Below are positions 1 through 5,890 of a stretch of DNA of 5,890 nucleotides, piece by piece (positions within the stretch are counted from its first letter, which is position 1; each line of letters opens with the position of its first letter). A program made the translations under genes and the position numbers. The stretch comes from Defluviicoccus vanus (GTDB taxonomy: Bacteria; Pseudomonadota; Alphaproteobacteria; Rhodospirillales; Defluviicoccaceae). The stretch lies in assembly GCF_014672695.1 (NCBI RefSeq), contig NZ_CP053923.1, positions 3,584,505 to 3,590,394 on the forward strand. Direction: 5' to 3'. The notes beneath the pieces were generated by a model. The model had not been told where the DNA came from and made no database searches. It saw only the letters and a program-made list of their open reading frames with translations.

Positions 1-2398
1 TCCTCATTCGGTTGAGCCGCAACGCGTTGAGGATGACGATGATGGACGACGACGACATGGCGACAGCAGCGACCAGCGGCGTGACCAGGCCGGCGACCGC
101 AAGCGGCACCGTCAGCGAATTGTAGACCAGCGCCAGGAGAAGATTTTGCCGGGCGATGCGCTGTGTTGCCCGGGCGGTGCCGATGGCTTCCAGGATCGGC
201 GCCAGACGCGGGCTCTGAAACACCACATCGGCGGTCACCTGACTGATATCGACGGCGGTTGATGGTGACAGCGAAGCATGCGCCGCCGCCAGGGCCGGCG
301 CGTCGTTGAGACCGTCGCCCACCATCGCCAGCCGCTGCCCGCTGGCACTGAGTGCCGCCAGCGCGCGCACCTTTTCCGCCGGTCGCAGTGCTGCTTGCCA
401 CGCGGCGATACCGACGGCGTCAGCGACGGCGGCGACCACCGGTGGCTGATCGCCTGACAACAGGTGCAGCGCGAAGCCACGTCCGCGCAACGCCGCCACT
501 GTTTGTGCCGCGTCCGCCCGCAACCGGTCGGCAAAGGTGAAGCAGACCGGCGGAGCGTCCGGCTCGACAAACCAGAGTTCCGGGCCGGTTGCAGGCGTGC
601 TGCTCTCCGTTCCGACGAAGCTTCGACTGCCGAGGCGCACCGTACCGGCGGCGGTCAGCCGTTCCAGGCCGCAGCCGGGCAGCTCGCGCACGCCATCCGC
701 GGATGTTACCGGCCCGCCCAGCGCCTCGGCGGCGCGAACGAGGGCGCGTGCCAGCGGGTGGCGGCTGGCGGCCGCGAGCGCTGCTGCCCGTCGCACCACC
801 GCGCTGTCGACGCAGTTGGCTTCGTTCAATTGCGGCAACCCCTCGGTCAGGGTGCCGGTCTTATCGAAGGCGACGGCAGTGCAGCCAGCGAGCCGTTCCA
901 GCGCGGTGCCGGACTTCACCAGGATGCCCTGTCGCAGCAGCCGCCCCACCGCGACCACCTGCGTCACCGGCACCGCCAGGGCCAGGGCGCAGGGGCAGGT
1001 GATGATGAGAACGGCGACGGCGTTGAGCAGCGCCGTTTGCCAGGCAGCACCGAGAACGAGCCACCAGCCGAGAAAGGTGGCGAGGGCGGCAGTGTGGACG
1101 AAGGGGGTGTAGTAGCGGGCGATCCGGTCGGCGAGGACCACGTAGCGGCTGCGGTGCTGCTCGGCAGCCTCCACCAGCCGGCCGATCTCGGCGAGCAGGG
1201 TGCTGTCGCCGACGGCGGTCACCACGATGCGCAGCGGGGCGGTGAGGTTCAAGGTGCCGGCAAAAACCGTCGTCGCCGGACCGACGGATTTCGGCAACGT
1301 TTCGCCGTCGATCAGGCTGGTGTCGATGCTGGACTGGCCGTCGATGACGCGACCGTCCACCGGAATGCGTTCGCCGGCGGCTGCCATCACCAGCATTCCG
1401 GGCTCTACCTGTGCTGCTGCCATCGCCCGGCTGCTGCCGTCGGCGTCGACGACGGTGACGGAGGTCGCGCGCAGGGCCATCAGGTGTTCCACCGACGAGC
1501 GGGCGCGGCTACGGACGCGGCTATCCAGGTAGCGGCCGACGAGGAGGAAAAACAGCAAACCGACGGCGGAGTCGAAGTAAGCGTGCTCGGCGCCGCGAAT
1601 CGTTTCGTACAGGCTCATCGCCGAGGCCAGCGTCACCCCGAGCGAAATGGGGACGTCCATGTTGGTGCGGCGGTGGGCGAGAGCGGCCAAGGCGGAGCGG
1701 AAGAAGGGGCGGGCGGCATAGAGGATGGCCGGCAGGGCGATCAGCGCCGACAGCCAGTGCATGAGCGTCCGCGTCGCCGGTCCCATGTCCTCGCCGTATC
1801 CGGCCCAGATGGAGACCGAGAGCAGCATGACATTGGCGAACGCAAACCCGGCGACCGCCATCGCCCGCAGCAGCGAGCGCTCCCGCTCGGCGTCGGCGCG
1901 GGAAATGGCGGCGGGATCGCGCGGCAGGAGGCGGTAGCCGAGGGCGTTGACGCTGCTGACCAGGCTGGCCGGATCGGTGACGTCCGGTCGCCAGCGGAGC
2001 AGGACGTGGCGCGAGGTCATGTTGACCCGGGCAGCGACGACGCCCGGCTGTCGCGAGAGGACGGATTCAATCAGCCAGACGCAGGCACCGCAGTGGAGCC
2101 CCTCGACAACCAAATGAAGGCGAGCGGTGCCGTCCGCGGCCGCCTCCACGTAAGGTGACAGATCCTGCGCCGTCGCATCGTCATCCGGCCGTAGCGGCCG
2201 CTGTTGGGGGTCGATCGAGCGGCGGGCGTAATAGGCATCGAGGCCAAGATTGTGCACCAGTGCGTAGGCGCCTGCGCAGCCATTGCAGCAGAAATGTGCG
2301 CCGCGAGGCGCCGGCAAGCCGCAGTGCCGGCAGGCGACGACATCGGCAGAGAGCGTCTCCCGCTCCGTATCCGATGTCGCCATCGCCGCCGTGGGCAT
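1..2398 (-). CDS. ccoI: CcoI/FixI copper-translocating P1B-type ATPase (3' end cut by window)
   Basis: Inner-membrane copper pump of the CcoI/FixI family, which moves Cu(I) out of the cytoplasm for assembly of the heme-copper centre of cbb3 oxidase. The frame stays open for 799 codons from the ATG at 2398 to the left edge, with no frameshift. An N-terminal Cys cluster (C23, C26, C37, C38, C41) fits the extra metal-binding segment of this family. A heavy-metal-associated domain follows with GLHCGAC (C103, C106). Membrane helices lie around 178-200, 212-232, 250-290 and 432-480. The ion-site CPC is at 468-470, the phosphorylation motif DKTGTLT has D512, the HP motif is at 547-548 and GDGLNDAP at 694-701. 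The C-terminal MSSSS...NALRL segment is near 781-794, so few residues are missing. The actuator loop reads DGE (364-366) where TGE is usual. The start overlaps the ccoH stop by one base (TGATG); ATG at 2383 is an alternative, and neither has a clear ribosome binding site, which suggests translational coupling. Confidence 0.96.
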   Translation of the reverse strand, partial: MPTAAMATSDTERETLSADVVACRHCGLPAPRGAHFCCNGCAGAYALVHNLGLDAYYARRSIDPQQRPLRPDDDATAQDLSPYVEAAADGTARLHLVVEGLHCGACVWLIESVLSRQPGVVAARVNMTSRHVLLRWRPDVTDPASLVSSVNALGYRLLPRDPAAISRADAERERSLLRAMAVAGFAFANVMLLSVSIWAGYGEDMGPATRTLMHWLSALIALPAILYAARPFFRSALAALAHRRTNMDVPISLGVTLASAMSLYETIRGAEHAYFDSAVGLLFFLLVGRYLDSRVRSRARSSVEHLMALRATSVTVVDADGSSRAMAAAQVEPGMLVMAAAGERIPVDGRVIDGQSSIDTSLIDGETLPKSVGPATTVFAGTLNLTAPLRIVVTAVGDSTLLAEIGRLVEAAEQHRSRYVVLADRIARYYTPFVHTAALATFLGWWLVLGAAWQTALLNAVAVLIITCPCALALAVPVTQVVAVGRLLRQGILVKSGTALERLAGCTAVAFDKTGTLTEGLPQLNEANCVDSAVVRRAAALAAASRHPLARALVRAAEALGGPVTSADGVRELPGCGLERLTAAGTVRLGSRSFVGTESSTPATGPELWFVEPDAPPVCFTFADRLRADAAQTVAALRGRGFALHLLSGDQPPVVAAVADAVGIAAWQAALRPAEKVRALAALSASGQRLAMVGDGLNDAPALAAAHASLSPSTAVDISQVTADVVFQSPRLAPILEAIGTARATQRIARQNLLLALVYNSLTVPLAVAGLVTPLVAAVAMSSSSIIVILNALRLNRMR

Positions 2399-2916
2399 CA
2401 TGGCATCATGATGCGCCGCGTCGCCTGAAAGGTTTCGTCGCCGCGCCGTGCATGCACGCGGACGTCCCATTGTCCCGGCAGCGGCAGCGTCACCATCGCC
2501 GCATAGTGGCCGCCCACCTGTTCGTCGAGGGCCGCCGACGCATCGTGGCCGCTGTTCGTCGGCCGCAGGAGGTACGCCTCGACCGTAAGACCACTCAGCG
2601 GATACCCGTCACGATCGGTAAACGTTGCGACCACGTCGGCTTGCCGGCCGCCGGCAGCTGATGTCTGCTCGCCAGGGTGAGGTGCGACGGCGACCGCCAT
2701 CTGCCAGCCACGCGCATCCTGCGCTTCGGCAGCAGCGATTGTCTGATTGTATTTGAGACCCTTGCGATAGGCGTCTTCAGTATCAAGGCCGGGAAAGGTC
2801 TCAAGGGCAAGGGTAATCATCACGGCGTTGACGGCAATCACCACCATCATGCCGACGACGAAGATCCATGGATACCACCAGCCGGATGGCCGCTGCCGTG
2901 CCAGAGACATGGTCAT
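2398..2916 (-). CDS. ccoH: CcoH/FixH cbb3 oxidase assembly protein
   Basis: Membrane-anchored assembly factor of cbb3 oxidase, 172 residues, typical of the FixH family. A single N-terminal transmembrane helix spans about residues 15-38, preceded by a short basic, Trp-rich segment (WWYPW at 13-17). The family-like patch DAYRKGLKYNQ lies at 48-58. The remainder is a predicted periplasmic beta-rich domain (about 70-170) with a GQWDVRVHA stretch near 148-156. In this family the protein associates with the oxidase and helps assembly; it has no catalytic motif and none is seen here. The ATG at 2916 comes three bases after the ccoG stop and has GGGAG eight bases upstream. A second ATG at 2910 has AAGGA six bases upstream and is a possible alternative. 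The stop shares one base with the ccoI start, so ccoG, ccoH and ccoI look co-translated. Confidence 0.94.
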   Translation of the reverse strand: MTMSLARQRPSGWWYPWIFVVGMMVVIAVNAVMITLALETFPGLDTEDAYRKGLKYNQTIAAAEAQDARGWQMAVAVAPHPGEQTSAAGGRQADVVATFTDRDGYPLSGLTVEAYLLRPTNSGHDASAALDEQVGGHYAAMVTLPLPGQWDVRVHARRGDETFQATRRIMMP

Positions 2917-2919
2917 TCC

Positions 2920-4473
2920 TTATTCTCCCGGCCCGTTGAACACTGCGTTGTGGACGAGCATCTGCCGCGTGGCGAGATCAGTAAGCACAAGACGAAAGTC
3001 TGTCGACTTGCCTTTCAGGCTCGACAAAGGGGCTTTGACGAAGACACGGAAGGTGCCGATGTCGTCAGGCATCACCGTCAGTTCAACCGATGGCGATGGC
3101 TGGGGCTGAATGCCGATGACGGTGATTTCACCGCCCGGCAGGCCATCCGTCGCCAACAGGAAGGTCTTCGGCTCGCGCTCCATGTTCAGGATCTTGAAGG
3201 TGAAGCCGTTGCGGTAGCCACCGTCGGACAGCTTGACGAACAGTGGCTGTCGATCATGCAGCAGACTGACGTCCAGGCGCGTGCGGGTGGCAAGCGTGTA
3301 GGCCATCACCGCAGCGATGATGGCGAGCAGCACCATGTAGGCGATGGTGCGGGGGCGGATCAGCCGCCGACGCGTCGGTCTGCTCTCGGCGCGGGCGATC
3401 TGATTGTTGATCGAATCATAGGTGATGAGTTCGGCGGGACGGCCGAAGCGCTGCATGATGTCGTTGCAGGCGTCGATGCAGAGGCCGCAGCCGATGCAGG
3501 CCATCTGTTGCCCTTTGCGAATATCGACGCCGGTGGGGCACACCTGCCAGCACATGCCGCAGTCGACGCAATCGCCGCGTGCCTCGAAGGACTGTCCCTT
3601 GCGTGCCGGCGCCCGCGGTTCGCCGCGCCAAGCTTCGTAGGTAACGATGGCCGAATCCTCGTCGAACATCGCCGACTGAAAGCGCGGCCACGGACACATG
3701 TAGATGCACACTTGCTCACGCGCCCAGCCGGCCAGGACGTAGGTGGTCATCGTAAAGATGAAAATGAAGCTGTAGACCGTCGAAGAGAGTTCGCCGGTTA
3801 CGAAATGGTGGACCAGTGTTGGCGCGTCGTAGAAGTACATGATCCAGGCGCCGCCAGTGGCGAGGGCGATGAGAAACCAGGCGACGTGCTTCGCGGCCTT
3901 GCGGCCGATCTTGCCCGCACTCATCGGCGCCTTGTCGAGTCGGATGCGGGCGTTGCGATCACCCTCGATCTTCCGCTCCACCCACATGAAGAGATCGGTC
4001 CACACCGTCTGCGGGCAGGTGAAACCGCACCAGACGCGGCCGAACCAGGCCGTGGCCAGGAACAGGCCGATGGCTCCCAGGATCAGCATGCCGGTGAGGT
4101 AGTAGATTTCCTGCGGCCAGATTTCGATGCCGAAAAAATAGGCGCGGCGGCCGGGCATGTCGATGAGCAGGGCCTGATTCGGCGCGTCCGGTCCGCGGTT
4201 CCAGCGAAGCCAGGGGGCAACATAATAGAGGGTGAGCAGAGTCGCCACCACGCCCCATTTCACCCGCCGCCAGAAGCCCTGCACGCTGCGTGCGTAAACC
4301 TTGATGCGAGTGGCGTACAGCCGCTGTTCGGTATTCGGCCGCGTGGCTTCCTCGCTGGGGGCGATGGGGGCCGCCCGCCTGCGGCTGGCCGGAGGCAGGG
4401 CATCTTTCGACTCCAGGGCGCTGTTGTTCAGTTGTTGCATGCTTGTTTTCTGCCTCATGTCTCGGCCGCGCAT
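2920..4473 (-). CDS. ccoG: CcoG/FixG (RdxA) cupric reductase, 4Fe-4S membrane protein
   Basis: Polytopic membrane ferredoxin-like protein of 517 residues. The CcoG family has been described as a cupric reductase that supplies Cu(I) for cbb3 oxidase assembly. Membrane helices lie at about 71-90, 124-146, 194-215, 230-251 and 377-397. Two C-x3-CP motifs are present (C149/C153 and C256/C260). Two 4Fe-4S sites follow: C302, C305, C308, C312 and C326, C329, C332, C336. The C-terminal part, about 400-517, fits the immunoglobulin-like FixG C-terminal domain, probably periplasmic. The first about 50 residues are polar and poorly conserved in appearance. The start is undecided. ATGs occur at 4473, 4458 and 4440. 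The first abuts an inverted repeat and lacks a ribosome binding site. The third has GAGG 12 bases upstream, a rather long spacing. I give the longest form. All functional motifs are intact. It heads the ccoGHI run and follows ccoP after a structured gap. Confidence 0.95.
   Translation of the reverse strand: MRGRDMRQKTSMQQLNNSALESKDALPPASRRRAAPIAPSEEATRPNTEQRLYATRIKVYARSVQGFWRRVKWGVVATLLTLYYVAPWLRWNRGPDAPNQALLIDMPGRRAYFFGIEIWPQEIYYLTGMLILGAIGLFLATAWFGRVWCGFTCPQTVWTDLFMWVERKIEGDRNARIRLDKAPMSAGKIGRKAAKHVAWFLIALATGGAWIMYFYDAPTLVHHFVTGELSSTVYSFIFIFTMTTYVLAGWAREQVCIYMCPWPRFQSAMFDEDSAIVTYEAWRGEPRAPARKGQSFEARGDCVDCGMCWQVCPTGVDIRKGQQMACIGCGLCIDACNDIMQRFGRPAELITYDSINNQIARAESRPTRRRLIRPRTIAYMVLLAIIAAVMAYTLATRTRLDVSLLHDRQPLFVKLSDGGYRNGFTFKILNMEREPKTFLLATDGLPGGEITVIGIQPQPSPSVELTVMPDDIGTFRVFVKAPLSSLKGKSTDFRLVLTDLATRQMLVHNAVFNGPGE
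2925..2929 (-). promoter_or_regulatory. Ribosome binding site of ccoH
   Basis: GGGAG on the minus strand within the last codons of ccoG, eight bases before the ATG at 2916. It supports that start and close coupling with ccoG. Confidence 0.65.
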
Positions 4474-4513
4474 GTCGGGGCGCGGTTAGCCGGCACAACC
4501 GTACTCCCCCGAC
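4474..4513 (-). other. Second leader hairpin abutting the first ccoG ATG
   Basis: Outer arms GTCGGGG (minus 4513-4507) and CCCCGAC (4480-4474) form seven pairs. Inner arms CGGTT (4501-4497) and AACCG (4487-4483) add five, with a 5/2 internal loop and a 9-base apical loop. The last base of the stem is directly next to the ATG at 4473. In RNA the structure would sit where a ribosome binding site is expected, and none is visible there. It could hinder initiation at 4473, or lie upstream of a later start at 4458 or 4440. Confidence 0.45.
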
Positions 4514-4562
4514 AAACAACAAGGGGAGGGTGAGGCCACGCCTTGACCATCACCGCTCCCCT
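4511..4562 (-). terminator. Hairpin with T-rich tail between ccoP and ccoG (terminator or attenuator candidate)
   Basis: Read on the minus strand, AGGGGAG-C-GGTGA (4562-4550) pairs with TCACC-CTCCCCT (4533-4522), giving a 12-pair stem with one bulged base (4555) and a 16-base loop. The loop side also holds a small AGGC/GCCT dyad (4533-4536 and 4540-4543). The stem is followed by TGTTGTTTGTC, rich in T but interrupted by G. It resembles an imperfect intrinsic terminator. It could end the ccoNOQP message, stabilise its 3' end after processing, or act as a leader attenuator if the promoter just upstream is active. Confidence 0.55.
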
Positions 4563-4574
4563 GATCCCCTCGTC

Positions 4575-4603
4575 TTTATATTAGACAGTACGCACATTCG
4601 CAA
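4575..4603 (-). promoter_or_regulatory. Candidate sigma70-like promoter for ccoGHI
   Basis: On the minus strand TTGCGA (4603-4598) and TATAAA (4580-4575) are separated by exactly 17 bases, in the only clearly AT-rich patch between ccoP and ccoG. The -10 matches consensus in five of six bases and the -35 in four of six. Transcription would start near 4570-4566 and give a leader of roughly 95 bases to the first ccoG ATG. No FNR/FixK-type TTGAT-N4-ATCAA box was seen in the gap. This is motif-based only. Confidence 0.45.
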
Positions 4604-4618
4604 AGCAATCCGGCGTAC
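4588..4618. repeat. 6-base inverted repeat GTACGC/GCGTAC around the candidate -35
   Basis: GTACGC at 4588-4593 and GCGTAC at 4613-4618 are perfect inverted copies separated by 19 bases, centred about 25 bases apart. The candidate -35 (4598-4603) lies between them. The geometry could suit a dimeric regulator, but six-base arms can occur by chance and I recognise no specific operator. Confidence 0.3.
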
Positions 4619-4633
4619 GTCGTTTACAATCGC

Positions 4634-5491
4634 CTACTCGCCGCCACCCAGCGAATGGACGTAGATCGCCGCCTGTTTGATCTCGGTATCGCTCAGCCGA
4701 CCGTGCCACGCGGGCATGACGCCCTGACGCGGATTGGTGATCTGGGCAACGATGGCAGCCTTGCTATCGCCGTAGAGCCAGATCTGGTCAGTCAGGTTGG
4801 GCGCGCCGAGGTCCTGGTTGCCCTTGCCAAACTCGCCATGGCAGACGGCACAGTTATCGGCGAACAACTTGGCGCCGGTGGCATTATCGGCACCGTGGCC
4901 ACTGAGCGACAGCACATGGTCGGCGAGGGCACTGATCTCATCACGCTTGAGGATCTCACCGAAGACCGGCATCTGCGAGATGCGTGCCTCGGCATCGGTG
5001 GTATTGCGAATGCCGTGCTGGATGGTGGTGTAGATGGCGTTGATGGAGCCGCCCCAAATCCAATCGTCATCCACCAGCGTCGGGAAGCCACCCGGCCGGC
5101 CGACACCGGCAGTGCCATGGCAGGGGGCACAGTTATTGGCGAAGATGACCCGCCCACCCGCGGTGGCGATCGTCGTCAGGTCCGGGTCGTCGAGAATTTG
5201 CGCGACAGGCGTCGCGGTGATCTTGTCACTCCAGACGGAGCGCTCCTGTTCGAGCGCCGCCATCTGCTGGTTGAACTCCTTGCGTGTCGAATAACCCAGC
5301 ACGCCCTTGGCGTAACCCGACAACCACGGCCAGGATGGGTAGAATATGGAATAGCCGATCGCCCAAGCGATGCAGATGTAAAAGACCCATAGCCACCACG
5401 AGGGCAGTGGCGTGTTCAATTCCTTGATACCATCCCATTCGTGGCCGGTCGTTTCCGTGCCGGACAGGGTGTCGACCTCTTTGGTCGCCAT
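4634..5491 (-). CDS. ccoP: CcoP/FixP diheme cytochrome c subunit of cbb3 oxidase
   Basis: Subunit III of cbb3-type cytochrome c oxidase, 285 residues, carrying electrons toward CcoO and CcoN on the periplasmic side. The N-terminus has the family-like HEWDGIKELNTPLPSWW (17-33), followed by one transmembrane helix (about 32-51). Two cytochrome c domains follow: heme site CAPCH at 121-125 with likely axial Met174 (QMP), and CAVCH at 214-218 with likely axial Met259 (VMP). Both are complete. Three ATG codons stand in tandem (5497, 5494, 5491). GGAGG at 5498-5502 touches the first and lies six bases before the third, so I chose the third. If the first were used the gene would overlap the ccoQ stop by ATGA and be two residues longer. 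It ends with TAG, and a gap of 160 bases precedes ccoG. Confidence 0.96.
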   Translation of the reverse strand: MATKEVDTLSGTETTGHEWDGIKELNTPLPSWWLWVFYICIAWAIGYSIFYPSWPWLSGYAKGVLGYSTRKEFNQQMAALEQERSVWSDKITATPVAQILDDPDLTTIATAGGRVIFANNCAPCHGTAGVGRPGGFPTLVDDDWIWGGSINAIYTTIQHGIRNTTDAEARISQMPVFGEILKRDEISALADHVLSLSGHGADNATGAKLFADNCAVCHGEFGKGNQDLGAPNLTDQIWLYGDSKAAIVAQITNPRQGVMPAWHGRLSDTEIKQAAIYVHSLGGGE

Positions 5492-5493
5492 CA

Positions 5494-5652
5494 TCATCCT
5501 CCGTTATCGTCTTTGAACGGGATGCTTGCATCCTCTTCGAAACGTTTGCGGTTCTTCGGCCGATAAGCCCACCACACCACGCCCGCGAACACGAGCATCA
5601 ACCAGATGATCCAGAGCGAGCGAGCCCAATCGTAGATAGCTTGAAGATCCAC
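5494..5652 (-). CDS. ccoQ: CcoQ/FixQ small membrane subunit of cbb3 oxidase (GTG start)
   Basis: Small subunit IV, 52 residues, which in this family is non-catalytic and helps stabilise the oxidase complex. One transmembrane helix covers about residues 11-30 (RSLWIIWLML then VFAGVVWWAY). It is followed by the basic RPKNRKRFEE and an acidic tail ending in SIPFKDDNGG, the usual CcoQ pattern of one helix, basic patch and short polar tail. The start is GTG at 5652, with GGAG eight bases upstream overlapping the ccoO stop. The stop TGA lies in the tandem ATGs of ccoP. The position between ccoO and ccoP fits the known operon order. It is easily missed because it is short and lacks ATG. Confidence 0.92.
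   Translation of the reverse strand: MDLQAIYDWARSLWIIWLMLVFAGVVWWAYRPKNRKRFEEDASIPFKDDNGG
5498..5502 (-). promoter_or_regulatory. Ribosome binding site of ccoP, deciding its start
   Basis: GGAGG on the minus strand is directly followed by three ATG codons. Spacing is 0, 3 and 6 bases to the first, second and third, so only the third is well placed. The motif lies within the last codons of ccoQ. Confidence 0.75.
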
Positions 5653-5660
5653 CGGCGTCG

Positions 5661-5664
5661 CTCC
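5661..5664 (-). promoter_or_regulatory. Ribosome binding site of ccoQ
   Basis: GGAG on the minus strand begins in the last base of the ccoO stop TAG and lies eight bases before the GTG at 5652. It supports the GTG start of ccoQ and coupling to ccoO translation. Confidence 0.7.
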
Positions 5665-5890
5665 TAGCGGTAGTCCAGTTCCGGTTTGTAGTCTTTGAAG
5701 TCGACGAGGGTGCCCAGCATTTGCAGATAGGCGATAACGGCGTCGGCTTCGGTGACACCGGCATGGCTGCTGCTGAAGGGGCCAACGACGGCCTTCGGGT
5801 AGCGATTGCCCAGCGCGGTCGCATCGCCCTCACCGGTGGCCTGGGCTTCGAGGTCGGCAACCGCATTGGCGATGTCATCATCCGTGTAGG
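5664..5890 (-). CDS. ccoO: CcoO/FixO monoheme cytochrome c subunit of cbb3 oxidase (C-terminal 74 residues only)
   Basis: The last 74 codons of subunit II of cbb3 oxidase; the start and the heme-binding CxxCH are outside the window. The first full codon in the window is at 5888-5886 and the stop TAG is at 5666-5664. The visible peptide begins YTDDDIANAVADLEAQATGE, continues with NRYPKAVVGPF and ends DAVIAYLQMLGTLVDFKDYK plus PELDYR. The AVIAYLQMLGT segment is the characteristic C-terminal helix region of CcoO. Identification rests on this segment and on the position directly before ccoQ and ccoP. The frame is open, with no sign of damage. Confidence 0.92.
   Translation of the reverse strand, partial: YTDDDIANAVADLEAQATGEGDATALGNRYPKAVVGPFSSSHAGVTEADAVIAYLQMLGTLVDFKDYKPELDYR

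Noticed and set aside
38..57. Short GAC/GAT-rich repetitive run near the left edge
   Set aside because: It encodes the conserved MSSSS stretch near the end of CcoI on the minus strand, so the repetition comes from serine codons and not from a separate repeat element.
464..2158. Plus-strand open frame of 564 codons opposite ccoI
   Set aside because: Its translation is a low-information mix of Gly, Ala, Arg, Gln and His with no recognisable domain. The opposite strand encodes CcoI with all P-type ATPase motifs in order. Long antisense frames are expected in high-GC genes.
2677..4533. Plus-strand open frame of 618 codons opposite ccoH and ccoG
   Set aside because: It runs across two real minus-strand genes and into the gap, has no family motif, and is compositionally typical of an antisense shadow of membrane-protein codons.
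4540..4555. TTGACCATCA in the gap, resembling an FNR/FixK half-site pair
   Set aside because: The half-sites would be separated by only two bases instead of four and do not match TTGAT-N4-ATCAA. The segment lies in the loop and arm of the hairpin.
4655..5392. Plus-strand open frame of 245 codons opposite ccoP
   Set aside because: It is the antisense of CcoP, whose two CxxCH sites, axial Met residues and transmembrane helix are unambiguous. The plus-strand peptide shows no domain.
5504..5881. Minus-strand 125-codon open frame across the ccoO end and ccoQ
   Set aside because: It is out of frame with both ccoO and ccoQ, whose frames give clear family sequences with well-placed ribosome binding sites.

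Overview
The window is a stretch of the bacterial cbb3-type cytochrome c oxidase locus, read entirely from the minus strand. In transcription order (right to left) it holds the 3' end of ccoO, complete ccoQ, ccoP, ccoG and ccoH, and ccoI, which is cut by the window edge only at its extreme C-terminus. This is the classic ccoNOQP-ccoGHIS (fixNOQP-fixGHIS) order. By analogy ccoN and the rest of ccoO lie beyond the right edge and ccoS beyond the left edge. The high G+C, the GTG start of ccoQ and the family order suggest a proteobacterium, plausibly alphaproteobacterial. That is inference; the sequence does not name a genus.

Layout: ccoO (3' end), ccoQ and ccoP are packed head to tail, with ribosome binding sites inside or against the preceding gene. 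A gap of about 160 bases separates ccoP from ccoG and is the only substantial non-coding DNA here. ccoG, ccoH and ccoI are again tightly packed (three bases between ccoG and ccoH, a one-base overlap between ccoH and ccoI). No stretch over 300 bases lacks a gene. No tRNA, rRNA, IS element, CRISPR array or attachment site was seen.

How the genes work together: CcoN/O/P form the high-affinity terminal oxidase. CcoO and CcoP pass electrons through c-type hemes to the heme-copper centre in CcoN, and CcoQ is a small membrane subunit that helps stability. CcoG (cupric reductase, two 4Fe-4S clusters), CcoI (copper P-type ATPase) and CcoH (membrane-anchored assembly factor) serve copper delivery and assembly of the enzyme.

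The part most worth a second look is the ccoP-ccoG gap. It holds a sigma70-like promoter candidate with a 17-base spacer, a 6-base inverted repeat around its -35 element, a GC-rich hairpin followed by a T-rich tract, and a second hairpin that ends directly at the first possible ATG of ccoG. The right arm of the first hairpin could instead pair with a downstream copy of the same G-rich motif. The ccoGHI leader may therefore be a structured, attenuator-like element. This is a sequence-based hypothesis. I saw no sign of a wholly new gene system in the coding DNA.
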